Positions 37,016 through 44,633 of a stretch of 64,000 nucleotides of DNA are shown here, piece after piece. How positions within the stretch are numbered: position 1 is the stretch's first letter; every line of letters begins with the position of its first letter. The notes beneath the pieces are model-generated. The model was not told the DNA's origin. It was given only the letters and a program-made list of their open reading frames with translations, and searched no databases. Position numbers and translations under genes: made by a program. This DNA comes from Ruminococcus sp. (GTDB taxonomy: Bacteria > Bacillota > Clostridia > Oscillospirales > Acutalibacteraceae). The DNA is taken from the NCBI GenBank assembly GCA_022768065.1, contig JALELS010000023.1:1-64000 (forward strand). The letters run 5' to 3'.

Positions 37016-37897
37016 ATGAAAAAATTAAAGTTAAACAATACAAATAAGGGAATTATCCTGATAATAGCTTCGGCATTTTGCTTTGCGCTGATGGGAATGT
37101 TTGTGCGCCTTGCCGGAGATTTGCCAGCAATGCAAAAAAGCTTTTTCAGAAATATAGTCGCGCTGTTTTTCTCTTTGGCGGTTCTTTTAAAAGAACACGA
37201 AAAAATAACGCTCCCGAAAAGCGCCGTAAAATATCTTTTTTTGCGCGCATTTTTCGGAACGATAGGCATAGTGTGCAATTTTTACGCCATAGGCAAGCTT
37301 GTACTCGCGGACGCATCGATACTTAATAAGATGTCGCCGTTTTTTGCAATACTCGGAAGCCTCGTAATATTGAAAGAAAAGATAAGCCCGAAAAAAGCGG
37401 CAATAGTAATAATCGCATTTATCGGCTGTCTGTTTGTGATAAAACCGACGTTTCGCAATGCGGAGCTTATCCCATCGCTTATCGGTCTGCTCGGCGGTTT
37501 CGGTGCCGGTATGGCATACACAATGGTTCACAAGCTCGGTCAGGAAAAGGTTAAGGGTTCATTTATAGTATTTTTCTTCTCGGCATTTTCAACATTGGTT
37601 TTCCTGCCGTTTATGATAGTCGAATATAAGCATATGACCGTAATGCAGCTCGTCTTTTTACTGCTTGCCGGTCTTTCCGCAACCGGCGGTCAATACACCA
37701 TAACGGCGGCTTATATTTTTGCTCCGGCACGTGACATTTCGGTTTATGATTATTCTCAGATAATTTTTTCTTCCTTACTCGGCCTTTTCGTTTTCGGTCA
37801 GGTACCGGATATTTTCAGCATTATCGGCTATGTTATCATAATAGCCATGGCGGCGGCAATGTTCTTTTTAAACCGCAAAAACGCAAAAAACGCATAG
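37016..37897 (+). CDS. EamA/DMT-family transporter
   Basis: 293 residues, ten predicted membrane helices in two EamA repeats (about 10-140 and 150-285), typical of drug/metabolite exporters such as RhaT or YdcZ relatives. The ATG has no clear ribosome site (CCCTATAAAGC precedes it), so expression may be low or the start may differ. Substrate unknown. Confidence 0.88.
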   Translation: MKKLKLNNTNKGIILIIASAFCFALMGMFVRLAGDLPAMQKSFFRNIVALFFSLAVLLKEHEKITLPKSAVKYLFLRAFFGTIGIVCNFYAIGKLVLADASILNKMSPFFAILGSLVILKEKISPKKAAIVIIAFIGCLFVIKPTFRNAELIPSLIGLLGGFGAGMAYTMVHKLGQEKVKGSFIVFFFSAFSTLVFLPFMIVEYKHMTVMQLVFLLLAGLSATGGQYTITAAYIFAPARDISVYDYSQIIFSSLLGLFVFGQVPDIFSIIGYVIIIAMAAAMFFLNRKNAKNA

Positions 37898-37920
37898 CGT
37901 GTGCAAAATCACGGTGTAAT

Positions 37921-37964
37921 AAAAGCACAGGGACTGCAGGAATCAGTAGTCCTTGTGCTTTTTT
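37921..37964. terminator. Bidirectional terminator overlapping a stop codon
   Basis: Stem AAAAGCACAGGGACT/AGTCCTTGTGCTTTT (one mismatch pair) with T6 on the right. The minus-strand DUF5662 gene ends inside the hairpin (stop at 37943-37945), so the stem includes its last codons. Confidence 0.85.
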
Positions 37965-38482
37965 AATTCTTTTCTTATATATTGGAAGGTCTTTTCCTCG
38001 CCCTCGTCTCGCAGCATAATAAGCAATTTTTCAAGCAGCGCCGAGGTTTCGGGATCAATGCTTCTTGTCTTTTTACCCCTCTCGAAATATTCGAGAGGAT
38101 AAGCATCGGTATATTTGTCTTTCATATACGTTTTGCTCGCGGCAACGCGGTCGCAAAACATTTCTATAACATATTTAAGAGGCATTTTTATGGGCATTAC
38201 GCATTTTTTTACGGGATTGTAATCCGTCCAATATTCAAAATGGTGCTTGTTTCTGCCCTTGTGATGAAGCCATGCCTCTGAATAGCCCTTATCGGCACGC
38301 TCAAGTTCATTCGGACTGCGCGAGCCGTCGTAATATTTAGCCCCGTTTAAAAACTCCACCGGCGCATACTTTGAAAGGTCGTGCCGAAGACCCTGAAGCG
38401 GTATGCCGGCTCTGAAACAGTTTTTGATTACCGCATGGCGGTGTTTATTGATAGTTTTTAAATGCCCTATGGGATTTGCCAT
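37943..38482 (-). CDS. DUF5662 family protein
   Basis: 179 residues. Histidine- and aspartate-rich: HRHAVIKNC, LRHDLSKYAP, WLHHKGRNKHHFEYW. This pattern recalls an HD-type metal hydrolase and matches my memory of the DUF5662 family in phages and Firmicutes; activity untested. I chose the ATG at 38482 with AGAGGTAG; the frame upstream overlaps the TrmO gene. It follows TrmO by 8 bases in the same operon. Confidence 0.8.
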   Translation of the reverse strand: MANPIGHLKTINKHRHAVIKNCFRAGIPLQGLRHDLSKYAPVEFLNGAKYYDGSRSPNELERADKGYSEAWLHHKGRNKHHFEYWTDYNPVKKCVMPIKMPLKYVIEMFCDRVAASKTYMKDKYTDAYPLEYFERGKKTRSIDPETSALLEKLLIMLRDEGEEKTFQYIRKELKKHKDY

Positions 38483-38490
38483 AAATCTTT

Positions 38491-39171
38491 CTACCTCTTG
38501 ATTTTTTCTATATCGGAAACGCACAGCACGTCGCCTTCAACAGAGACTTTAATATTGTATCCCGCAAAGTTCAGCCCGTAAATCTTTTCCGGCGAATCGT
38601 CGTATCCGGGACGCGGGTCAAGGCTCAAAATTTCTTTCAGCGCAGACAGCTTATCTTCGGGAAACAGCTTTTTTATCTCACTCGGAATATTCACCGTAAG
38701 AATATGTCTGCGTGTTGTTTCGGTGTATCCCTCCAGAGCGTCCGTGCGACAATCCGACAGCGGAATATACGGCTTTATGTCAAATATCGGCGTTTTATCC
38801 TGCATATCCGCTCCGAGGACGGTTATCGTGGGCTCGCCGGAAGAAGAATATTCTATATTTTTGATTTTTACGCACGAAAGCCCCAGCCCGTTCGGGCGAA
38901 ACGGAGAACGCGACGCAAAAACACCGACCCTTTTATTACCGCCGAGACGCGGCGGACGAACCGTGAGCGACGACGTCGGAGGATTTTCGGAGAACTGCCA
39001 TATAAGCCAGATATGGGAAAACTCTTCGAGCCCCCTTACGCTCTCGCGCTTTGCAAAGTCGGGCTCAAATTCTATTTTCCCCTCAAGAAGCGGACATAGA
39101 CCGCTTTGACGCGGTATACCGAATTTTTCATCGAAATCGGTTCTCATGTGCGCTATCGGTCTTATTTCCAA
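38491..39171 (-). CDS. trmO: tRNA (t6A37) N6-methyltransferase TrmO
   Basis: 226 residues. The beta-barrel of the TsaA/YaeB family shows PIAHMRTDFDEKFGIPRQ (5-22), EEFSHIWLIWQF and VGVFASRSPFRPNGLGLS. It methylates the N6 of threonylcarbamoyl-adenosine at position 37 of tRNA(Thr) using SAM. The C-terminal 60 residues form the usual small extra domain. First gene of a two-gene minus operon. Confidence 0.93.
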   Translation of the reverse strand: MEIRPIAHMRTDFDEKFGIPRQSGLCPLLEGKIEFEPDFAKRESVRGLEEFSHIWLIWQFSENPPTSSLTVRPPRLGGNKRVGVFASRSPFRPNGLGLSCVKIKNIEYSSSGEPTITVLGADMQDKTPIFDIKPYIPLSDCRTDALEGYTETTRRHILTVNIPSEIKKLFPEDKLSALKEILSLDPRPGYDDSPEKIYGLNFAGYNIKVSVEGDVLCVSDIEKIKR

Positions 39172-39317
39172 ACCCTTTCTCCCCTTTTATCGAAAATGAC
39201 GTCGATACATATAGTTTTATCATAAAAACAGACTCAATACAATACTTATTAACAATCAAAGGACAATAAATATGAAAACGGGCAGTAATATCGGATTTGA
39301 TTTTGCAAAAAAACACA

Positions 39318-39355
39318 TTCGTAAAATATGTGTAAAATTTTTGTTATATGTGTAA
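39318..39355 (+). promoter_or_regulatory. Candidate operator/activator site upstream of the second GPH transporter
   Basis: Two direct copies of ATATGTGTAA (39326-39335 and 39346-39355) lie exactly 20 bp apart, just upstream of the -35 box at 39372, as expected for a DNA-binding dimer on one face of the helix. An inverted ACACAT/ATGTGT pair overlaps. A close copy of this segment occurs at 62796-62830. Confidence 0.45.
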
Positions 39356-39371
39356 TTTCTACAATCGGTTG

Positions 39372-39400
39372 TTGCAATTGCCGCAATAATTTGTTATTAT
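39372..39400 (+). promoter_or_regulatory. Promoter of the second GPH transporter gene
   Basis: TTGCAA, 17-base spacer, TATTAT, 59 bases before the start codon. Confidence 0.65.
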
Positions 39401-39458
39401 TATAGATAGTGTTATATCCGACGGGGAAAACACTATTAAGATTGAAAGGGAGAAAGAA

Positions 39459-40985
39459 ATGGAAAGTAAATACTTCTGTGCCAAAAGCAACGGCAAACTG
39501 AACTATTGGCACACAATTCTCACCGGATTTGGCTTTATGGCCTCATCCATAGCGTGGGCCATATACGACCCATACATAACAAAGATACTTAACAGGCTCC
39601 TTAACGAAAGCGCCGTCATTACTTCGTGGAGCGCAAAGCTTAACGCGGCATTTCCCGCTCTCGCGTCCTTTGCGGAAGCTAACGGCGAAGACGTAGGCAC
39701 AGCCGCCGGAGGTATAACTCTTGTACCGTTGTTCATCGGTATAATAATGACCTTTGACAACATCTTCGGTGTAATTTTTCAGCCGACATTCGGCAAGCTC
39801 TCGGACAACACTCATTCGCGTTTGGGCAAACGCCGTCCGTTTGTTGTTTACGGCGCGCCGGTCTCCGCATTGTTGTTTGCGATAATTCCCATTATCGCCG
39901 TCAAATTCAATTCGCTCGGCTTCACAATGCTTTTCATAATTCTGTTTGTATTTGTAATGTCCCTGTGGAGAGCGCCGGTAGTTGCTCTTATGCCGGATTT
40001 AACGCCGAATGAGCTCAGAAGTGAAGGCAACGCCGTTATCAACCTTATGGGCGGTCTCGGCAGCGCTCTCGGACTCTTTGCCGGAACAATAGTTACCGCC
40101 ATTTACTGTGCGGCTACCGGCATTTCGTCGAAGTCTCCCGAATTTGACGAATACGATACTTTCCCCTATGTTTTCCTGCTCGGCGCAATAGTTATGGTAA
40201 TCGGTATGCTCGTCATACTCTTCTTTGTTAAAGAGCCCGACAGCCGATTAAAAATCAAAGCCGATATGGCTGAGGCTGCCGACGAAGAGGCTAAACGCAA
40301 AGCCGAAAAAGAGGCTAAAAAGGCAGAAAAAGAAAGAATGAAGGCGGAAAAATTAAACCCCGGCGAAAAGAGAAGCCTTGTATTTATGCTTATGGGTCTG
40401 TTCTTCCTCTTCTGCGGAACAAACGCAATATCGACATTCTTTGCCCTCTTTGCCGCAGAGATACTTCATAAAACCACGGCTCAGGCAACCATAATGACCA
40501 CCGCTTTTGCCGCCGCTTCCGCACTTGCCGCTCTTCCGGCAGGCTGGCTCGGCAAAAAAATCGGCAGAAAAAAGACCATACTCGGAGGTCTGTTTATATT
40601 TGTTCTTGCGTTTGCGGCTTATCTTGTAACCCATATACTCGGCATCGACGCTTTGAGCGGCGCTCTTATTTGGGTAGCTCTTATAGTAGGCGGCGCGGCA
40701 AATATGTTTATAACCGTTAATACGCTTCCCCTTGTACTTGAAATCGGCGGCGTTGATAAAGTCGGCACATATACCGGTTACTACTACACCGCCACATTCT
40801 CCGCACAGATAGCTACGCCCATAATCTACGGTATAGTTCGTATGTTTACAGGCACATATCTGTCGCTGTTCTATTACTGCCCGATAGCGTTTATTCTCTC
40901 GATACTTTGCATACTTGTTGTAAAGCACGGCGAGGCTATACCGCAGGAAATAATAGACAAAGTCAAGGAAGAAAACGAAGACTGA
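39459..40985 (+). CDS. GPH/SLC45-like sugar transporter (MFS)
   Basis: 508 residues, twelve membrane helices. The loop motif KLSDNTHSRLGKRRPF (about 108-123) is that of GPH and plant/animal SUC-type (SLC45) symporters. The central cytoplasmic loop (about 265-305) is very long and charged, with repeats of EAKKAEKE type, perhaps a docking site. Ribosome site GGGAGAAAG. It is preceded by its own promoter and a repeat-type candidate operator. It stands alone, so the sugar cannot be inferred from neighbours. Confidence 0.88.
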   Translation: MESKYFCAKSNGKLNYWHTILTGFGFMASSIAWAIYDPYITKILNRLLNESAVITSWSAKLNAAFPALASFAEANGEDVGTAAGGITLVPLFIGIIMTFDNIFGVIFQPTFGKLSDNTHSRLGKRRPFVVYGAPVSALLFAIIPIIAVKFNSLGFTMLFIILFVFVMSLWRAPVVALMPDLTPNELRSEGNAVINLMGGLGSALGLFAGTIVTAIYCAATGISSKSPEFDEYDTFPYVFLLGAIVMVIGMLVILFFVKEPDSRLKIKADMAEAADEEAKRKAEKEAKKAEKERMKAEKLNPGEKRSLVFMLMGLFFLFCGTNAISTFFALFAAEILHKTTAQATIMTTAFAAASALAALPAGWLGKKIGRKKTILGGLFIFVLAFAAYLVTHILGIDALSGALIWVALIVGGAANMFITVNTLPLVLEIGGVDKVGTYTGYYYTATFSAQIATPIIYGIVRMFTGTYLSLFYYCPIAFILSILCILVVKHGEAIPQEIIDKVKEENED

Positions 40986-40988
40986 TGA

Positions 40989-41296
40989 CAAAAAAACACC
41001 CGCCTTTGGGCTTGAGTGTTCATAAGGAAGTATCGGTTTCTCGCATGAAAAACCCTTATGCTTTTGTCAAAAAGCCTCGCAAGGCGACAGCCTTGCTTCA
41101 TTTCTTGACTTCGGCATAAAAAATTTTTATAGCTATGAAACTGCAAAACACTTCAAAATGATGTATTTTTGATACAGGAAACAGTTAACCCATCAGATGA
41201 GCCCGGGCTCATCTGATGGGTTAATTATTGTTGTGCAAAAAATGTTTTTAAAGCAAAACTGCCTTATAAACACTCAGCCGGGCGGGTGTTTTTTTG
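40989..41296. mobile_element. Possible non-autonomous element with long terminal inverted repeats
   Basis: This gene-free stretch of about 310 bases is bounded by imperfect inverted repeats of about 40 bases. The left arm begins CAAAAAAACACCCGCC; the right arm, read on the minus strand, begins GCAAAAAAACACCCGCC. Both arms continue with GGCT(T)GAGTGTT and ATAAGG. Inside are a perfect 40-bp palindrome, an 8-bp ATAAAAA/TTTTTAT palindrome and a GCAAGGC/GCCTTGC hairpin. Each arm also resembles a terminator with T7 facing outward. No target duplication is obvious, so a pair of distant terminators remains an alternative. Confidence 0.4.
41185..41224. repeat. Perfect 40-bp palindrome
   Basis: 20 + 20 bases with no loop, centred on CCCGGG between 41204 and 41205; the arms read TTAACCCATCAGATGAGCCC and its complement. 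As RNA it gives a very stable hairpin; as DNA a cruciform or a dimer-binding site. Confidence 0.95.
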
Positions 41297-41297
41297 C

Positions 41298-42632
41298 CTA
41301 AAAGCTGATTTTAATTTTCGTTCCGACATTCTCGACGCTCTCAAGGTCGATTTTGGCGCCGTGGTAAAGGGCGGCGTGCTTAACTATCGAAAGCCCCAAA
41401 CCCGTACCGCCTATTTCCTTGGAATGGCTTTTATCAACGCGGTAAAAACGCTCAAACACCCTCGGTTGAGACGACAGCGGAATACCTATTCCGGTATCGG
41501 AAACCGTAATTGTTTTATCTCTTACCGTAATATCCACTCTGCCGTGGGGGCGGTTATATTTGACGGCATTGTCGCAGAGATTATAAACCATCTCGTCAAT
41601 TATATCATAAACTCCCCTGACGCACGACGGTTCGCCGTCAACATTTATCGTGATGTCATTTTTAGACGCGACGCTCTGCAAAGATTTTGCCGTTTTTCGA
41701 GCTATCTCAAGCAAATCGACATCGGTTTTTTCCGCTCCGACAAGCCCCTCGTCAAGTTGTGATATTTTTATAATGTCGCCGACAAGCGTTATAAGTCTTG
41801 CGCTCTCATTATATATATTCTCCGCAAAATGCCTTACATCTTCGGGCTTTGCTATACCGTTCATTATTATCTCGGCAAATCCCGAAATCGATGTCAGCGG
41901 AGTTTTTAACTCATGCGAGACATTTGCCGTAAATTCGCGGCGCAGCTGTTCGCCCTTTTCGCGCTCCGTAACGTCGAGAACAACTATTACCGCGCCCACT
42001 ATTTTTTCGCCGTTGACTACGGGATTTGCAAAAACGCTGTAAATTCTGTCGTGCATTTTCAGCGTCATTTCGCCGTGCCTGCCCGAAAGTGCGTCGTTTA
42101 CCGCGCTTTTAAAGCGGTCGCTTTGATTTACCGTGAAAACGTTCTCGTGCTTTTTGATATTTTCAACACCGAATATTTGCTTTGCGCTGCGGTTAAACGA
42201 AAGTATGCTGTGCTTAAGGTCGATTATTATAAGGCCCTCCGACATATTTTCGGTTATCATTTTAAATTCCTGCTGACTGCGTTCAAGCTCGCGCAGCTGA
42301 GACTGTATTTGCGAATTTTGACTGCGGATTTTATAGAACAGCAAAGAGAGCTCGGTGCCGAAATTACTGTCGTTTGGGTCGTCTAAATTTATGTCGTTGA
42401 GTTCTTTTAAAGTCCGCTTTGACACTACGTGTGCCGTAAAAAGCGCGGCGACAAAGGATATTACTGCGGAAACAAGCACAGCCAAAAGAAAATCGGATGG
42501 CAGCTTTCCCGCTCCCAAAGCGCCTACGTCAGCCTTAAAACGGTTATAAAGAACCGCAAGCGACAAGGTGGCACAGCAGATATTTACCGCAAGCGACACA
42601 AAAAACACCGAGCGTGAGATTCGTTTTTTCAT
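41298..42632 (-). CDS. Sensor histidine kinase, PhoR-like
   Basis: 444 residues. Two membrane helices (about 9-29 and 49-69) enclose a very short outer loop, followed by a linker, a PAS domain (about 122-222), the dimerisation/phosphoacceptor helix with H240 in ANVSHELKTPL, and the ATPase domain with GTGLGLSIVKH. The layout is that of PhoR-type kinases responding to phosphate or envelope state. It starts 5 bases after the response regulator gene and acts with it. Confidence 0.93.
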   Translation of the reverse strand: MKKRISRSVFFVSLAVNICCATLSLAVLYNRFKADVGALGAGKLPSDFLLAVLVSAVISFVAALFTAHVVSKRTLKELNDINLDDPNDSNFGTELSLLFYKIRSQNSQIQSQLRELERSQQEFKMITENMSEGLIIIDLKHSILSFNRSAKQIFGVENIKKHENVFTVNQSDRFKSAVNDALSGRHGEMTLKMHDRIYSVFANPVVNGEKIVGAVIVVLDVTEREKGEQLRREFTANVSHELKTPLTSISGFAEIIMNGIAKPEDVRHFAENIYNESARLITLVGDIIKISQLDEGLVGAEKTDVDLLEIARKTAKSLQSVASKNDITINVDGEPSCVRGVYDIIDEMVYNLCDNAVKYNRPHGRVDITVRDKTITVSDTGIGIPLSSQPRVFERFYRVDKSHSKEIGGTGLGLSIVKHAALYHGAKIDLESVENVGTKIKISF

Positions 42633-42637
42633 TCGGT

Positions 42638-43321
42638 TCAGTCTCCTATTTTATAACCTATACCGCGGACGGTTTCTATGTATTTCCCCGCTTCGCCGAG
42701 CTTTTGGCGAAGAGTTCTGACGTGCACATCCACGGTTCTGCTCTCGCCGTCGAAGTCATAGCCCCAAATTTTATTAAGAAGCTTATCACGCGTGTCACGC
42801 GTGAAAACAGTACCCTTATTTTGCAAAAGCAGACACAAAAGGTCAAATTCCTTCAGAGTCAGCACCACGTTTTCGCCGCTCACCTTGACGGAATATTTGG
42901 AGGGCGTAACGCTGAGACAGCCGATATTAAGGGTCTTGCCGTCATCTTTTTCCGGCTCCTTTGTGCGGCGCAAAAGAGCTTTAACTCTCGCTATCAGCTC
43001 CATCATTCCGAACGGTTTTGTCATATAATCATCGGCGCCCGTATCAAGCCCCACGACCTTATAGTATTCGGAGCCTTTGGCGGTCAGCATCATCACGGGG
43101 ATATGCTTTGTTTTTTCGTCGGCTCTCAAATTTTTAAGCATTGTAAGTCCGTCGCATTCTGGAAGCATTATATCAAGTATAACAAGATTTGCGTCGTCCG
43201 CTTTAAATTCCTTATAAAACTCACTCGGTCTTTCAAATCCGGTTGCCGGAAGTCCCGAATTATTAAGAGTGTAAACCAGAAGTTCTCTTATGCTCTTATC
43301 GTCCTCAACAAGATAAATCAT
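42638..43321 (-). CDS. Response regulator, OmpR/PhoB family
   Basis: 227 residues. The receiver domain has phosphoacceptor D50 in LVILDIMLPECDG, the acidic pair EDD (6-8) and the KPF lysine near 103. The C-terminal winged helix (about 130-227) ends in RGIGYKIGD. First gene of a two-gene operon with the PhoR-like kinase; its promoter lies 42 bases upstream. Confidence 0.95.
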   Translation of the reverse strand: MIYLVEDDKSIRELLVYTLNNSGLPATGFERPSEFYKEFKADDANLVILDIMLPECDGLTMLKNLRADEKTKHIPVMMLTAKGSEYYKVVGLDTGADDYMTKPFGMMELIARVKALLRRTKEPEKDDGKTLNIGCLSVTPSKYSVKVSGENVVLTLKEFDLLCLLLQNKGTVFTRDTRDKLLNKIWGYDFDGESRTVDVHVRTLRQKLGEAGKYIETVRGIGYKIGD

Positions 43322-43716
43322 ATTTTTCTCCTATGGGCATAATTTTTTATTTTAACAATATCAGTATAATCTGTTTTTGTATCGGTTGCAAGACTGCCGC
43401 CGTATATTTCATTTTATCCGCGAACGGTAAAATCCGTTGTATGCAGTATGTAAAATCTCTGTAAAGTGATATGCCGACTGCCGCGCCCGACACATTTTGC
43501 CGCCTTTTGTCATATTATGTGCTGTAAGCAGGTCTCCGCCTTAAAAATATGTGACGCAAAAATTTATTTATATGTTTATAGTTTCCTTTTATGGGCAAAA
43601 TTAAGTTAAGCAGGAAAAAGTCAAATCCGATATGCCTAAAAGGCATTTTAAAACCATATTCCATATTACATTCGGCTTTCGATTGCTTAAGGGAATTAAA
43701 ACAGGAGAGTGAGAAA
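43322..43716. other. 395-base intergenic region
   Basis: Divergent region between the response regulator and mazF. The left 70 bases hold the response regulator promoter. I found no small gene with a ribosome site, no antitoxin frame for MazF, no tRNA and no clear promoter for mazF. An in-frame ATG for mazF at 43591 lacks a ribosome site. Confidence 0.6.
43363..43391 (-). promoter_or_regulatory. Promoter of the two-component operon
   Basis: Minus strand: TTGCAA, 17-base spacer, TATACT. Confidence 0.7.
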
Positions 43717-44073
43717 ATGAATATTAAGCGCGGCGATATTTATTACGCCGATTTAAGCCCCGTAGTAGGTTCGGAGCAAGGCGGAATAAGGCCGGTACTT
43801 ATAGTTCAAAACGACGTAGGCAACAAATACAGCCCTACCGTAATTGCGGCGGCAATAACAAGTCAAAAATACAAAACCAAGCTGCCGACGCACATAAGCG
43901 TTGACGCGGTGGGCTGCGGGCTGCAAAAGGATTCTATTGTTTTGCTTGAACAGGTCAGAACGCTCGACAAAAAACGGCTTAAAGAACGTATGGGAAATTT
44001 ACCTACGGATGAAATGAACAAAGTCAATAAGGCTCTTTCCGTAAGCTTCGGACTCGGACAAACGCTGCGTTAA
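43717..44073 (+). CDS. MazF/NdoA-type endoribonuclease toxin
   Basis: 118 residues of the MazF/PemK fold: [21 protein letters not shown] (recognition loop start), [11 protein letters not shown] with the catalytic Arg, AAITSQ with the catalytic Thr, and [10 protein letters not shown]. It is closest to the chromosomal NdoA (EndoA) type that cuts mRNA at short motifs. I chose the ATG at 43717 behind AGGAGAG; the longer frame from 43591 lacks a ribosome site. No MazE-like antitoxin gene precedes or follows it, which is unusual. Confidence 0.9.
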   Translation: MNIKRGDIYYADLSPVVGSEQGGIRPVLIVQNDVGNKYSPTVIAAAITSQKYKTKLPTHISVDAVGCGLQKDSIVLLEQVRTLDKKRLKERMGNLPTDEMNKVNKALSVSFGLGQTLR

Positions 44074-44080
44074 AAAACAA

Positions 44081-44118
44081 AAAGTGATTCTCCGCCAAAA
44101 AACGCAGAGAATCACTTT
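44081..44118 (+). terminator. Hairpin after mazF
   Basis: Perfect 12-bp stem AAAGTGATTCTC/GAGAATCACTTT with a 14-base loop, 7 bases after the stop. The T tract is short, so termination may be partial. Confidence 0.6.
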
Positions 44119-44164
44119 AATCTTACATTACTGTTATATTAAACCGAACGGGGAAATTTTTACA

Positions 44165-44350
44165 ATGCTTTTAAACAGCTCTCTCGAAATATTAAAAGAA
44201 TGCCTGCCGATGGAGGCCACAGCCGTGATGAAATTCAAGGAGGGCGCCGTAAACACCGACGACGCCATACTTCGCGGACTTTATGAGCAGGCTGCGGCAC
44301 AGCATTTAAACCATTACAATACTCTTTTAAATATCTTAAACGGGAAATGA
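44165..44350 (+). CDS. Small helical protein, spore coat CotF-like
   Basis: 61 residues, all helical: LLNSSLEILKECLPMEATAVMK followed by a second helix ending in HLNHYNTLLNIL. It recalls short members of the CotF/ferritin-like spore coat family of Clostridia, but the match is by eye. I chose the ATG at 44165 behind GGGGAA. It lies 4 bases before a second small helical gene, forming a pair. Confidence 0.55.
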   Translation: MLLNSSLEILKECLPMEATAVMKFKEGAVNTDDAILRGLYEQAAAQHLNHYNTLLNILNGK

Positions 44351-44354
44351 AAAT

Positions 44355-44633
44355 ATGAATAAAGAAAAACAAAGCAATCAAAACAGGCTCTTATTCCTGA
44401 ACCTTTTATCGGTTCAGAGGTCACTCTCGGTAAAATACAACGAGTGCTCCCTTAAATGCGCGGACGAGCCTTTGCGCGAGGACATTTTAAATATACTGCG
44501 CGAGGACCACTCGATGTACCACACGCTTTTTGACGAAAGCCGAAACAGAGGCTGGGAAAAAGAAAGCGCCGCCGAAAACGATGAAGTCACGGCGGCGTCG
44601 GAAAATTTCACACGTATTAAAGGGTCACTTTGA
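44355..44633 (+). CDS. Small helical protein, possibly CotF-like coat protein
   Basis: 92 residues, helical, with two cysteines (NECSLKCADE). The EDHSMYHTLFDESRNRGW segment resembles the helical hairpin of CotF-type coat proteins. It is co-transcribed with the 61-residue gene upstream, and its 3' end overlaps the converging dnaI gene by 9 bases. Function uncertain. Confidence 0.5.
   Translation: MNKEKQSNQNRLLFLNLLSVQRSLSVKYNECSLKCADEPLREDILNILREDHSMYHTLFDESRNRGWEKESAAENDEVTAASENFTRIKGSL

Noticed and set aside
43591-43716. A longer MazF with 42 extra residues, or a hidden antitoxin frame
   Set aside because: No ribosome site before the early ATG and no similarity to toxin or antitoxin sequences; AGGAGAG sits before the later ATG.
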